A stretch of DNA of 64,000 nucleotides from Pseudoduganella ginsengisoli (GCF_009720865.1 NZ_WNLA01000001.1:558001-622000), one strand, 5' to 3'. Positions 38,945 through 48,860 are shown, counted from the first letter of the stretch. Translations and numbers: made by a program. The notes: a model not told the origin generated them from the sequence alone.

Positions 38945-38960
38945 GCACTAATTGTAGTGA
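38945..38960. promoter_or_regulatory. NrdR box, distal copy
   Basis: GCACTAATTGTAGTGA, a palindrome with one end mismatch, same orientation and flank as the first box at 31-bp spacing. Together they form a 31-bp direct repeat upstream of nrdA. The nrdR gene itself is not in the window. Confidence 0.78.
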
Positions 38961-39030
38961 CGGCACCGGGACCCGGCAAGCGCTAAATTTCTACCGGATG
39001 CCTATTTTTTCATTGACATTTTGAGACGCC

Positions 39031-39630
39031 TTAAACAGCAGGCGTTACCCGGTGAGCAAGCACTAACGCACGATTTGCCCCTGCCTTTTCTTTCAGCAGA
39101 GCATCAAGTCGCAGCCAGTCGAAGCATGGTCCCGGATCCGTCTTGCGGCCCGGCGCCACGTGCTCATGGCCCGTGATCCAGCGCAACGGGTAGCGATTCT
39201 GCAATGCCTGGGCCAGTTGCGCCAGCACTTCATATTGCTCTGACGAAAAAGCAACATTGTCAGTTCCTTCCATCTCGACACCGATGGAAAAGTCATTGCA
39301 ATTGGCCCGCCCCTGGAATTGCGAGACACCCGCATGCCAGGCCCGTTCGTTGCAAGAAACATATTGCACCACCCGTCCATCGCGCCGCACAAAAAAGTGC
39401 GCCGACACTTGCACGTTGCGCAAGTCCGCCAACGACGGGTCAGCATTATAGTCTACCCGGCCGGTAAACAGGTCCGACACGTGGTGGCCGCCAAACTGCC
39501 CGGCAGGCAGGCTGATGTTATGCACGACTAATAAATTAATTTCGGCATCGGCCGGGCGGGTATTACAATGCGGCGAGTCATAGCGGAACGCGCCGTCGCA
39601 CCAGCCGTCCGCATCAATAAAGAACGTCAC
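39031..39630 (-). CDS. ampD: 1,6-anhydro-N-acetylmuramyl-L-alanine amidase
   Basis: 199 aa, cytosolic murein-recycling amidase. Zinc ligands: His in LLVVHNISLP, His in ITGHEHVAPGRKTDPGP and Asp in the same block; FSIGVEMEGTD gives the supporting Glu. Starts with GTG overlapping the pilR stop by 4 bp (GTGA). Together with mpl elsewhere in the window it belongs to cell-wall recycling. Confidence 0.95.
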   Translation of the reverse strand: MTFFIDADGWCDGAFRYDSPHCNTRPADAEINLLVVHNISLPAGQFGGHHVSDLFTGRVDYNADPSLADLRNVQVSAHFFVRRDGRVVQYVSCNERAWHAGVSQFQGRANCNDFSIGVEMEGTDNVAFSSEQYEVLAQLAQALQNRYPLRWITGHEHVAPGRKTDPGPCFDWLRLDALLKEKAGANRALVLAHRVTPAV

Positions 39631-41168
39631 GATTCCGGTTCCTGGATATTCAATTTCTGCATCTGGTAGCGCAGCTGCCGGAAGCTGATGCCCAGCAGGC
39701 TGGCGGCCTGCGTGCGGTTATATTGGGTTTGCGCCAGTGCGCGCAGGATGATTTCCCTTTCCACCATGGCCAGGTATTCCGGCAAGTTGCTGGGCAAGAT
39801 ATCCAGCACGGGCAGCGGCGGCATTTGCACGTGAGGCACGTCCGCGGCAGGCGACGGCATAGCATTAGTGCTATTAATAGTATTGCCACCGTCATAAGTG
39901 GCGGTAATCGCCGCAGCCGCCGCTTGCGGTGACTTCACCCACGCCGGCGCGTCCATGCCTTCAACGTCTTGCGGCGGCGGCACGTAGCCGGGCGGCGTAT
40001 CGGCCAGCTTCGCCCCTTTCAATGCCAGGTCGCGTACTTCAATGACACCGTCATTGGCAAACGCCAGCGCCCGTTCCAGGATATTTTCCAGTTCCCGCAC
40101 ATTGCCGGGGAACGAATAGCCGCGCAGCGCTTCCAGCACGCCGGGGCCCAGCCGCACTTTTTGGTCAAAGGTGCCGAGCCGCTCCAGGATCGCATCCGTC
40201 AGCACGCCAAGGTCATCGAGCCGCTCGCGCAGCGGCGGCAATGCCAGCTCAATCACGTTCAGGCGGTAAAACAAGTCTTGCCGGAAGTGGCCCTCATCCA
40301 CCAGCTTTTCCAGGTTCTTGTGCGTGGCGCTGATGATGCGCACGTCAACGGGTTCTTCCACGGTCGCGCCGATCTTGCGCACGCGCCGCTCCTGGATCGC
40401 GCGCAGCAGCTTGACCTGCATCGCCAGCGGCAAGTCCGCCACTTCATCCAGCATCAGGGTGCCGCCATTGGCAGCCTGGAAAAAGCCGTCGCGCTCATCG
40501 CTGGCGCCCGTGAACGCGCCCTTGCGGTAGCCAAAGAATTCCGCTTCCATCAGCGCTTCGGGAATCGCGCCGCAATTCACGGCAATAAACGGTTTGCTTG
40601 CGCGCGAGCCCAGCGCATGCACTTCGCGCGCAGCCAATTCCTTGCCGCTGCCCGATTCGCCCGTGATGGCAATCGGCGCCATCGAGCGGGCCAGCCGCGC
40701 AATTTGCGCGCGCAGCGCCTGGATGACGGCCGACTCGCCGCGCAAGCGGCTGGGCGGCGCCGGCGCACTGTGGGTTTCCGATGCCGGCGCGTTCAAACGC
40801 AGCGCCGATTGCACCATCAGCCGCAACTGGTCCAGCGCCACCGGCTTGCTGATGTAATCAAATGCGCCGGCTTTGAGCGCCACCACGGCATTGTCTGTGC
40901 TGCCATACGCCGTCACGACGGCAATCGGCGTATTGCGGAACGCGGCCGACACTTCGCGCACCAGTTCCAGCCCCAGACCGTCGGGCAAGCGCATGTCCGT
41001 CAACACCAGCGCATATTCATGCTGGGCCAGCAATGCCCGGGCTTGCGCCAGGTTTTCCGCACTGTCCACGTCCAGCCCCATTTTCAGCAGCGTGATTTCC
41101 AGCAGTTCGCGCAGGTCGGCCTCGTCATCGACGACCAGTACGCGGGGAGAACTGCGGGCAGTATTCAT
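39627..41168 (-). CDS. pilR: Sigma-54-dependent response regulator, PilR-like
   Basis: 513 aa from the ATG at 41168 (AAAGG upstream). Receiver domain (about 10-125) with phosphoacceptor Asp58 in LVLTDMRLPDG and Lys in FDYISKPVA; AAA+ domain with GESGSGKELAAREVH (Walker A), YRKGAFTGAS (sigma-54 contact loop) and the Walker B region; C-terminal Fis-type HTH (NRTQAASLLGISFRQLRYQ). Partner of the PilS-like kinase encoded just upstream. Controls pilin transcription in other bacteria; no pil genes lie in the window. Confidence 0.92.
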   Translation of the reverse strand: MNTARSSPRVLVVDDEADLRELLEITLLKMGLDVDSAENLAQARALLAQHEYALVLTDMRLPDGLGLELVREVSAAFRNTPIAVVTAYGSTDNAVVALKAGAFDYISKPVALDQLRLMVQSALRLNAPASETHSAPAPPSRLRGESAVIQALRAQIARLARSMAPIAITGESGSGKELAAREVHALGSRASKPFIAVNCGAIPEALMEAEFFGYRKGAFTGASDERDGFFQAANGGTLMLDEVADLPLAMQVKLLRAIQERRVRKIGATVEEPVDVRIISATHKNLEKLVDEGHFRQDLFYRLNVIELALPPLRERLDDLGVLTDAILERLGTFDQKVRLGPGVLEALRGYSFPGNVRELENILERALAFANDGVIEVRDLALKGAKLADTPPGYVPPPQDVEGMDAPAWVKSPQAAAAAITATYDGGNTINSTNAMPSPAADVPHVQMPPLPVLDILPSNLPEYLAMVEREIILRALAQTQYNRTQAASLLGISFRQLRYQMQKLNIQEPES

Positions 41169-41177
41169 TGACAACCT

Positions 41178-42863
41178 TTATTGTTTTGGCGTGGCGCCGG
41201 CAAACGTAATAACAAAGCGGCCGCTGGATTTGCGGCTGCCATCGGCATGCTGATCGGAGCCAAAGCGGTATTCATAGTCCAGCATGGCTTCGTTATTCAA
41301 GCACAATTCGCGGGCCAGATACAGGCCCAGCCCCGTCCCCTTGCTGGACGTCGTGTAAAACGGTTCAAACAAGTGCGCCCGCACTTCCGGTGAAATACCG
41401 GGGCCGTCATCCTGCACATGCAATTCCATGCGGCGCATGCGGTCCGTCACGACGAACAGGCGGATGCTGGCCGGTCCCGCACTGGCATAGCGCACGGCAT
41501 TGTTCAGCAAATTCAGCACCACTTCGCGCAAGTGCAGCGGATCGAAGCGCACCATGGCTTTCGGCGCGTGCTGCAAGTCGATGATGTCCGGCGCCAGGCC
41601 GTGGGTTTCTTCGAATTCCGCCACCAGTTCAGCGAGGAAGTTATCCAGCGCCAGCGGTTCGCAGTGCGGCTGTACCTTGCGCGACAGCTGCAAAATATCT
41701 TCCACCATGCGGTTCACGCGCGCCACGTTGTCGCCGATGATTTTCAGCAGCCGCACGTGCACGGGCGCCGTCAAATCTTCCGTCAGCAGCGACGTCGCGT
41801 GGCCGATGGCCGACAGCGGATTGCGCACTTCGTGGGCAATGCTGGCCGTCAGGCGGCCCATCGACGCCAGCTTCAATTCCTGCGCCTGGTTTTCTATGCC
41901 CGTCACGTCTTGCAGGAAAATCACGCTGCGCTCCACGCCCAGCCCTTCCGTGTCGACAGACGCGAAGCGCACTTTTAAATGCGACACCATATCGCGCCGC
42001 GCGCTCCAGGCTGCCGTGATTTCCTGCAGCGCGGGATCGGTGTACGGCTTGATCGTGACAAACGCCGTGGCCAGACTGCGGTCCGCATGCCACTCGTCAT
42101 ACGCCTGGGCGATCGGCAACAGCGACGGCATATCGGACAGCCGCGTGGCCAAATCAAAACCCGCCAATCCCAGCATTTGCTGCGCCGACGGATTGCCGGC
42201 ATGGACTTCACCGCCTGCGCCCACCACCACGATGCCGTCACTCATGTGCGACATCACGAGCCGGTTGACGGCTTGCTGCACGCCGATTTCCACGCCGCGC
42301 TGCACCGCCAACTCTTCCTGGCCGATGAGTTTCGCCGCCATGCGGTTGACCACCACCACCACGGACAGCAGCGAGGCGCCAAACAATCCCGACGGCAGCA
42401 TGGTGGCTTCGCCGCCCGTCCACAAATGCCACACGCTGGCGCCCAGCATGAACAGCGCCACCAGCGACGCGGAAAACAGCGCCAGCATCAGCGGCGCCAG
42501 GATCGCCATGCCGGCCAGCGGGAATAAATACAGGATGGCCAGCCCGCTGCGGATACCGCCGGCCCCTATATATAAGAGCGAAATGATGGCCAGGTCGCAC
42601 GCGATCTGCGTCAGCAGCTGCAACAGGAAACGCTGGCGCAGGTAAGTGGTGACCAGCACGAACGCCACGGCCAGCAGCAAATAGCCCAGGCATGCCTGCA
42701 AATACACAGACTGGCCCACCAGCAGTGGAATCGCACGCGCATCGAGGCTCTGGTAAATCAGCAGCACGATGGCAATCACCACCCGCGTGCCATTGAGCGC
42801 ATCCAGCGAGCGCCAGAAGGTGGCCCGCGAATCGCTATTCAGGGAGTGCAGGCGCGCGACCAC
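41178..42863 (-). CDS. pilS: Sensor histidine kinase, PilS-like
   Basis: 561 aa, GTG start. Six or so N-terminal membrane helices (to about residue 180), a PAS-like region (about 200-320), the phosphoacceptor His344 in SIAHEVRNPLSAIGH, and the ATPase domain with NLLNNAVRYA, DDGPGIS and KGTGLGLYLAREL. The membrane-bundle type without a large periplasmic domain matches PilS. Its start region is next to the small zinc-ribbon gene, and pilR follows after 9 bp. Confidence 0.92.
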   Translation of the reverse strand: MVARLHSLNSDSRATFWRSLDALNGTRVVIAIVLLIYQSLDARAIPLLVGQSVYLQACLGYLLLAVAFVLVTTYLRQRFLLQLLTQIACDLAIISLLYIGAGGIRSGLAILYLFPLAGMAILAPLMLALFSASLVALFMLGASVWHLWTGGEATMLPSGLFGASLLSVVVVVNRMAAKLIGQEELAVQRGVEIGVQQAVNRLVMSHMSDGIVVVGAGGEVHAGNPSAQQMLGLAGFDLATRLSDMPSLLPIAQAYDEWHADRSLATAFVTIKPYTDPALQEITAAWSARRDMVSHLKVRFASVDTEGLGVERSVIFLQDVTGIENQAQELKLASMGRLTASIAHEVRNPLSAIGHATSLLTEDLTAPVHVRLLKIIGDNVARVNRMVEDILQLSRKVQPHCEPLALDNFLAELVAEFEETHGLAPDIIDLQHAPKAMVRFDPLHLREVVLNLLNNAVRYASAGPASIRLFVVTDRMRRMELHVQDDGPGISPEVRAHLFEPFYTTSSKGTGLGLYLARELCLNNEAMLDYEYRFGSDQHADGSRKSSGRFVITFAGATPKQ

Positions 42864-42872
42864 GTGAGGAGG

Positions 42873-43160
42873 TTATTGCGGCGCGAGCTGGGAATGGGCG
42901 GCGCTGCAGTAATCGCGGCCGCCGGCCGGTACATTTTCAGAAGCGGGGAAATACACGCCGCAGTGGGCGCAGCACAGCATGGTTTCCGCTTCGGCCTTGG
43001 CCGCCGCGCGGGCTGGCTGCGGACGCAACTGCTCATGCGCATCTGGCCCATTCATTGGCTGGCTCATTTGCTGGTGGCGTTTAGCCGCCTGCCGCAACTT
43101 ACTACGGACTGCCGCCACCACGAGGATGGCCAGGGCGATCCAGAACAATAACCGCGACAT
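42873..43160 (-). CDS. Small membrane-anchored zinc-ribbon protein, PP0621-like
   Basis: 95 aa. One N-terminal helix (LLFWIALAILVVAAVRS), then a C-terminal four-ligand motif MLCCAHCGVYFPASENV ... YCSAAH. The length and pattern match the PP0621 family, which I recall beside the CcsA-like gene and pilS in this bacterial group. Overlaps the upstream gene's stop by 1 base. Function unknown. Confidence 0.8.
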   Translation of the reverse strand: MSRLLFWIALAILVVAAVRSKLRQAAKRHQQMSQPMNGPDAHEQLRPQPARAAAKAEAETMLCCAHCGVYFPASENVPAGGRDYCSAAHSQLAPQ

Positions 43161-43957
43161 CAGGCAACTCCCCTATGCAATACGACTTCCAGCACAAAAC
43201 GGCTGCCAACATACGCCAGCAACAACGTGGCGAAACCGGCCAGCGTAAAACTCAGCGCCGTCTTGCCGCGCCATCCGCGGAAATGGCGGCCCGCCAGCAA
43301 GGCGGCAAACAGCATCCATGACAGCAGCGTGAACACGGACTTGTGGTCCCACTTCAGCGCCTTGCCGAACAATTCTTCAGAAAACACAATGCCCGACAAG
43401 ACCGTCAGCGACAGCAAGACAAACCCCAGCGTGATCATGCGGAACAACAGTTTTTCCATCGTCAGCAGCGCCGGCAGCTGGTCCAGCGCGGACGACAGGA
43501 AACCGCCCCCTTCGCCGCGCGTATGCAGCCGCGATTCCTGCAGCGCCATCAGCACGGCGTGGAACGCGGCAATGGTCAGCGTGCTATAGGCCAGCGTGGC
43601 AATGGCAATGTGCCAGCCCAGCATGGCCGTGCCCAGCGGCACCAGCGCGCCGGGGAACACGCCTTGCAGCGCCACGGCCACGGCCGCTGCCGGCATGACG
43701 AGGCGGCGCAAGCCATCCAGTGAAAAATTGCGGTTTTCCAGCCAATACGCGCCGACGGAAATCCACAGCGCGGACGACAGCATGGTGGCAAAGCCGATGC
43801 GCAAGAACCCGGGCGTCAAGACAGCCATCCACAGGCCGGCGCCATGCAGCAGCCAGGCCACGGCGGTGGCGGAAGCAATGGCGGTCCCCCGCCGCGATGG
43901 CAGGAAAGCGCAGACAACATACAGCAGCGTGGCTGCAATCAGGAAAATTGTTTGCAT
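43160..43957 (-). CDS. CcsA/YpjD-like cytochrome c assembly-type membrane protein
   Basis: 265 aa with about eight membrane helices. MLGWHIAIATLAYSTLTIAAFHAVLM and LKWDHKSVFTLLSWMLFAALL carry the His residues of the CcsA/CcmC (heme handler) fold. In related genomes this gene stands divergent from ffh; here about 5 kb of other genes lie between. A role in cytochrome c biogenesis is by family only. Confidence 0.87.
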   Translation of the reverse strand: MQTIFLIAATLLYVVCAFLPSRRGTAIASATAVAWLLHGAGLWMAVLTPGFLRIGFATMLSSALWISVGAYWLENRNFSLDGLRRLVMPAAAVAVALQGVFPGALVPLGTAMLGWHIAIATLAYSTLTIAAFHAVLMALQESRLHTRGEGGGFLSSALDQLPALLTMEKLLFRMITLGFVLLSLTVLSGIVFSEELFGKALKWDHKSVFTLLSWMLFAALLAGRHFRGWRGKTALSFTLAGFATLLLAYVGSRFVLEVVLHRGVA

Positions 43958-44005
43958 AAGGGTTTAGTTTACCATCGCCCGCCCGTGCAGGTGGGGGCGC
44001 CGTCG

Positions 44006-44803
44006 TCAGTCCACCGCGGCCATCCTCAGTTCATCGTTGTGGTGGCGTTGCTGTTCTTCCATCACCAGCATGCCCAGCTCACGCTTCAGCGCATTGAATT
44101 CCGGATCAGCCGGATCGCGCGGACGGGGCAACGCCACAATGGAATCCCGTTTGACGGTGCCGGGGCGGTACGTCATGACGACAATGCGGTCGGCCAGGTA
44201 AATGGCTTCTTCGATACTGTGCGTGACAAAGATGATGGTTTTTTTCAATTCCGCCCAGATGCGCAGCAATTCGTCCTGCAAGTTCCGCCGCGTCAGCGCA
44301 TCGAGCGCGCCAAACGGTTCATCCATCAGCATGATGGGCGAATCCAGCGCCAGTACGCGGGCAATGGCGACCCGCTGGCGCATGCCGCCCGACAAATCCT
44401 TCGGATAGCGGTGGCGGAAATCCTGCAGCGACAGCATGTGCAGCAAACGGCCGACCGTCGCGCGGATGTCCGCTTTCGCCATGCCTTTGATTTCCAGCCC
44501 GAACGCGACGTTTTCTTCCACCGTCATCCACGGGAACAGCGCGTATTCCTGAAACACCATGCCCCGCTCCGGACCTGGCGCTTGCACGGTTTTGCCATCG
44601 GCGATGATGCGGCCGCTGGTGGGCGGCGCAAATCCGGCAATCGCATTCAGCAAGGTCGACTTGCCACAGCCGGATGGCCCCAGCAGGCAAACGAACTGGC
44701 CACGGGGAATGTCCAGTTGAATATCCTGCAGCGCCACCACGTCGCGCTCTGCGGTCTTGAACACTTTATGGACATGTTCAATGTGGATATGCGTATCGCT
44801 CAT
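44006..44803 (-). CDS. ABC importer ATPase (SsuB/TauB type)
   Basis: 265 aa. Walker A LLGPSGCGKSTLL, Q-loop VFQEYALFPWMTV, signature DLSGGMRQRVAIARVL, Walker B IMLMDEPFGALD, and the switch His in FVTHSIEEA. The SsuB/TauB/NrtD class drives import of sulfonates, nitrate and related solutes. Its start overlaps the permease stop by 1 base. Confidence 0.92.
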   Translation of the reverse strand: MSDTHIHIEHVHKVFKTAERDVVALQDIQLDIPRGQFVCLLGPSGCGKSTLLNAIAGFAPPTSGRIIADGKTVQAPGPERGMVFQEYALFPWMTVEENVAFGLEIKGMAKADIRATVGRLLHMLSLQDFRHRYPKDLSGGMRQRVAIARVLALDSPIMLMDEPFGALDALTRRNLQDELLRIWAELKKTIIFVTHSIEEAIYLADRIVVMTYRPGTVKRDSIVALPRPRDPADPEFNALKRELGMLVMEEQQRHHNDELRMAAVD

Positions 44804-45618
44804 CAGTGTTCCAATCCCCGGTGCCAGCGCAGCAAGTAGTTATTCAGGCGGTTCATGGCCACGTCGATGGCCAGCCCCAGCAAACCAATGGTGATCATGC
44901 CGGCAATGATTTTGTCCGACCAAAAGTATTCGCGCGCTTCCAGGATGCGGAAGCCCAGGCCATTGTTCACGGCGATCATTTCCGACACGATGACGACAAT
45001 GAATGCCGTGCCGATACCGATCCGCACGCCCGACAAGATGTAAGGCACGGCGGCCGGCAGCATCACGCGCACGAATAGCGTGGAGCCGGACGCGCCTAAA
45101 TTACGGGCCGCCCTGATATAAATACCGTCAACCTGGCGCACACCGGCAATGGTATTCATCAGTACGGGGAAAAACGCGCCCAGCGCAATCAGGAACACGG
45201 CCGGCGGATTGCCCAGGCCGAACCACAGGATCGACAAGGGAATATACGCGATAGGGGGAATCGGGCGCAGCAATTGCACCAGCGGGTTCATCCATGCATA
45301 CACGCGGGGACTGGCGCCCATCAGCAAGCCCAGCGGCAAAGCCAATCCGCCGCCTATGATAAAGCCCAAGCCCACGCGGTACATGCTGCCCATGGCGTCA
45401 TGGATCAACTCGCCGGAAAACGCCCACGCCAGCCAGCTGCCCTGCTCTGCCGCATACGGCTGCAGCGGCAGCAGGTAAGCAATCCATTTTTCCACCACGG
45501 CCACCGGCGCCGGCAACACTTGCGGGTTGACCCAGCCATTCATCGCCACCACTTGCCAGATGGCGATGGCAATGGCCGGGACGACCATACCGACGATTAC
45601 TTCACGCCACTTCCCCAT
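44803..45618 (-). CDS. ABC importer permease (SsuC/TauC type)
   Basis: 271 aa with six or so helices; the cytoplasmic EAA-like loop is in AARNLGASGSTLFVRVMLPAAVPYILSGVRIG. Pairs with the ATPase and binding protein on either side. The 20-residue insert before the core (PYAAEQGSWLAWAFSGE) is a little longer than usual for SsuC. Confidence 0.92.
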   Translation of the reverse strand: MGKWREVIVGMVVPAIAIAIWQVVAMNGWVNPQVLPAPVAVVEKWIAYLLPLQPYAAEQGSWLAWAFSGELIHDAMGSMYRVGLGFIIGGGLALPLGLLMGASPRVYAWMNPLVQLLRPIPPIAYIPLSILWFGLGNPPAVFLIALGAFFPVLMNTIAGVRQVDGIYIRAARNLGASGSTLFVRVMLPAAVPYILSGVRIGIGTAFIVVIVSEMIAVNNGLGFRILEAREYFWSDKIIAGMITIGLLGLAIDVAMNRLNNYLLRWHRGLEH

Positions 45619-45627
45619 TACTACTCC

Positions 45628-46602
45628 TTATTTGACGCCCAGGCTCTTTTTCGCGCCATCCAGCAAATCCGTCTTGACCCATTCCTTCGCCACCGGCGGA
45701 CGCGCCATGCGCCCCACACCGGTTTTCACCATCACATCAGTCGTGACTTGGATATGTTCCGGCGTGATGTCATACGAATACGGCGAGTTGCTGATGGCGT
45801 CCTGGAAATCGTCGCTGGTGATCTGTCCTTTGAACACGACTTCACGCACATACTTTTCCGCCGTGGCTGGCTGGTCGATAAAAGTCTTGGTGGCTTCCAC
45901 GAAGCAGCGCATGAATTTTTCCGCGACGGGACGCTTTTCTTTATAAAACTTTTCCGTCATCACCATGGTCCGGATCGGCTCGCCAATTGGCGTGTCGTAC
46001 GGCTTCAGCATTTCCGTGCCAAAGCCTTTGTTGATGGCTTGCGACGATTGCGGTTCCGACTGCATCATGGCGTCGATATTCTTGCCCAGCAGCGCCTGGT
46101 TCAAGTCCGCGTAAGCGAGGAACACCAGTTGCACATCCTTGCCCGGCTGGTCCGAGGCCGTCAAGCCCGCCTGCTGCAATTCCGCCAGCAGCAGCACTTC
46201 CTGGATGCCGCCCCGCGTCACGCCGACTTTCTTGCCCTTCAAATCTTTCAGCGACTTCAATTTCAAGTCCGTGCGGCCCACCAGCCGCGCGCCGCCTTTG
46301 GCAAAACCCGCCACCACATAAATCGGTGCACCACCCGCGCGGCCGGAAATGGCCGCTTCCGACGCCGTGGTGCCGACGTCGAGTTCACCGGCAATGATGG
46401 CCTGCATCACGTCCAGCCCTTTGGCAAACATGTGTTCTTCGACCTTGATGCCGCACTTGGGGGCGATTTCCTTGATGTACGACACGGCGCCATAGTGCGC
46501 GAATTTCAGGTTCCCCAGACGCACCACTTCTTGCGCCTGAACAGAACCCGCCAGCACCAGCGCTGCCGCCACCATGGCTTTCACGATCGTTGTCTTCTTC
46601 AT
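45628..46602 (-). CDS. ABC importer periplasmic binding protein (SsuA/THI5-like)
   Basis: 324 aa from the ATG at 46602, which starts the signal peptide (MKKTTIVKAMVAAALVLAGSVQAQ); the frame is open nine codons further without signal features. NMT1/SsuA-like fold: VMQAIIAGELDVGTTASEAA, GKKVGVTRGGIQEVLLL, NQALLGKNIDAMMQSEP. The ligand cannot be named: sulfonate, nitrate or pyrimidine precursors are all possible. First gene of the three-gene importer operon. Confidence 0.9.
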   Translation of the reverse strand: MKKTTIVKAMVAAALVLAGSVQAQEVVRLGNLKFAHYGAVSYIKEIAPKCGIKVEEHMFAKGLDVMQAIIAGELDVGTTASEAAISGRAGGAPIYVVAGFAKGGARLVGRTDLKLKSLKDLKGKKVGVTRGGIQEVLLLAELQQAGLTASDQPGKDVQLVFLAYADLNQALLGKNIDAMMQSEPQSSQAINKGFGTEMLKPYDTPIGEPIRTMVMTEKFYKEKRPVAEKFMRCFVEATKTFIDQPATAEKYVREVVFKGQITSDDFQDAISNSPYSYDITPEHIQVTTDVMVKTGVGRMARPPVAKEWVKTDLLDGAKKSLGVK

Positions 46603-46787
46603 TGCGTTTGTATCTCCAGGAATAGTCAACCAGCCGAATCAGATTGTGAACAGATCATACCAAGCGCTAATAGATTTAAAGCAAGGAAATCAAAAAAACA
46701 TGCGCAACGTTACATTGTGTGAATTTAGCAAGTTCTCCACTAATGGATAATTCTATTTTTTTCAATATTGCCGAAAGACTGTTGCAC

Positions 46788-48860
46788 ATGCGCTTATCCC
46801 TGATGACGGCCGCGCTGGCGCTGGCCCTGACTGCCTGCGGAGGCGGCGGTGGCGGCTCATCTTCCACGCCGAATCCGGCGCCCACGCCGCCGTCCATTAC
46901 GCTGGCATCTACCTCGAGCCAGACTTTGTCCGGGGGCAAGCCGGTGGCGCTGAGCGCCACCGTGTCGAGCGGCGATGCCGTGACATGGGAACTGGCAGCG
47001 GGAGCACCGGGCAGCCTGTCGGCTACCAGCGGCAACGCCGTCAGTTATGTGCCGCCAGCCAGTGTCACGGCCATTACGCGCGTGGACATCGTGGCCAAGG
47101 CAGGCGGCGCCAGCAAGACCGTCAGCGTCACGCTGTATCCGGAACCGGGCGCACCTGGCCTGAGCCACATTGCCGGCAGCCTGGGCGGCCAGGGCTACGT
47201 TGACGGCGCCGGCACTGCGGCACGCTTCAATGCCATTGCCGACCTGGCCGCCGACAGTACCGGCAGCCTGTATGTTCTTGAGCAAAGCATGCTGCGCAAA
47301 GTCTCGGCCGCTGGCGTGGTCACGACGTTGACCATGAAGGACAGCGGACAGGCAAAGGTCGGCGCCCTCCGCGCCATTGCTGCCGGCAATAATGGCGCAG
47401 TCCTGTTCATCGACAGCGTGGGCGCCGATACGTATTATTTGAGGCAATTGGCGGCGGACGGCAGTGTCACCACGCTGCTCCAGCATCCGCTGCTGGCCGG
47501 CGCCAAGGCGCTGGTGGCAGGCCCCAACAACACCGTCTATGTCATGCGCGACCGCAGTATCGTGCTGGCGGGTACGGGAACGGCCACCGTGCTGGCAGGC
47601 GACGAAAACGACACCAGCTTCTCGCAAGCCGATGGCCAGGGTAGCGTGGCGCGCTTCGCAACCCTGGCCGCGATGGCGCTGGACCGCGATGGCAACCTGT
47701 TGGTGGCCCAGGATAAATCCCTGCGTAAAGTCTCGCCGGGCGGCATGGTGACGACTGTCTTGCAGACAGCGACGGGCGGCACGAATAACTCGGAAACGCC
47801 GCTCAGCCTCGCGCTGGACGCCGACAATCATCCGCTGGTGCTGGTGCGCGCAGCGTCTCCCAACACCTATGCGGTAAGGCGGCTGAAGCTGACCGGCGCC
47901 GTAGATGTCTTGTTTGAAGGGACGTACCTGGGCGAGCAAAGCGACCCGACGGGACAAACCATACCGAAGCAATTGCGCGTTGCCGGTGGCAAGATCCTGC
48001 TGGCGCGCCGCGCCGACATCCGCCAGTTGCAGGACAACACTGCGCAACCGTTTGCCGGGCTGTCCCAAGACAGCCTGACCGACATTGACGGTCCTGGCGC
48101 CGCGGCCCGGTTCGCCAATCCGGAACTACTGGCAGCCGATGGCGCCGGCAATCTCTACGTGTCCGACTACCCGGACGCGTATCAAGAGGGGCCAATGCTG
48201 AACCGGAAGGGCGGCCTGTACCTGCGGAAGATCGCACCGGACCGTACCGTCACGACCCTGCTGGTGCGCAAGGACTTTGGCGAGCCTGGCAGTATCGTGG
48301 CGGACCAGGCGGGCAACCTGTATGTCAGCGAATTGGCGCCATGGTCAGGCCGGATCCGGAACCCTGGCGGTGCAGTTTACAAAGTCACGCCAAACGGTAC
48401 GTTGAGCCTGCTGGCAGGCCAGCCAGTCAACGCCGGCTCCAGCAGCCAGCCGGTGGACGGCCCCGGTGCGGCGGCGCGCTTTATCGCACCGGTACTGGCG
48501 GGTGTCGATACCGGCGGTAACCTGTATGTGCGCGATGCCTACCAGGGCGCCAGCGCGATCCGCAAAATCGCGCCGGATGGCACGGTCACGACCATCCCGG
48601 CATTGCCCGCCGGTGTAGGCGCGGCGCCGGACGGCTATACCTACACGGCGGACAACGGCGCGATCTATCGCACCACTGCCAGCGGCAACGATGTGGTGGC
48701 AGGCGTTCCCGGCCACTTCGGCACCTTGTTGGGCGCACTGCCGGGCGGACTGGCCGCGCCAACCGGCAATGGCTCTCACCAGATGATCACGCCAACCGGT
48801 CCGTACAGTTTTGCGGTGATCTCCGGTTCCGCGATCTTGAAGCTGGTCCTCCCGCACTAA
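46788..48860 (+). CDS. NHL-repeat lipoprotein
   Basis: 690 aa from the ATG at 46788, chosen because it gives an exact lipoprotein signal (MTAALALALTAC with Cys followed by six Gly). An Ig-like segment (about 35-130) precedes a long beta-propeller of NHL-type repeats (DGAGTAARFNAIADLAADSTGSLYV, DGPGAAARFANPELLAADGAGNLYV and others). Surface or periplasmic, probably protein- or ligand-binding. Function unknown. ATG at 46743 is an alternative start. Confidence 0.85.
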   Translation: MRLSLMTAALALALTACGGGGGGSSSTPNPAPTPPSITLASTSSQTLSGGKPVALSATVSSGDAVTWELAAGAPGSLSATSGNAVSYVPPASVTAITRVDIVAKAGGASKTVSVTLYPEPGAPGLSHIAGSLGGQGYVDGAGTAARFNAIADLAADSTGSLYVLEQSMLRKVSAAGVVTTLTMKDSGQAKVGALRAIAAGNNGAVLFIDSVGADTYYLRQLAADGSVTTLLQHPLLAGAKALVAGPNNTVYVMRDRSIVLAGTGTATVLAGDENDTSFSQADGQGSVARFATLAAMALDRDGNLLVAQDKSLRKVSPGGMVTTVLQTATGGTNNSETPLSLALDADNHPLVLVRAASPNTYAVRRLKLTGAVDVLFEGTYLGEQSDPTGQTIPKQLRVAGGKILLARRADIRQLQDNTAQPFAGLSQDSLTDIDGPGAAARFANPELLAADGAGNLYVSDYPDAYQEGPMLNRKGGLYLRKIAPDRTVTTLLVRKDFGEPGSIVADQAGNLYVSELAPWSGRIRNPGGAVYKVTPNGTLSLLAGQPVNAGSSSQPVDGPGAAARFIAPVLAGVDTGGNLYVRDAYQGASAIRKIAPDGTVTTIPALPAGVGAAPDGYTYTADNGAIYRTTASGNDVVAGVPGHFGTLLGALPGGLAAPTGNGSHQMITPTGPYSFAVISGSAILKLVLPH

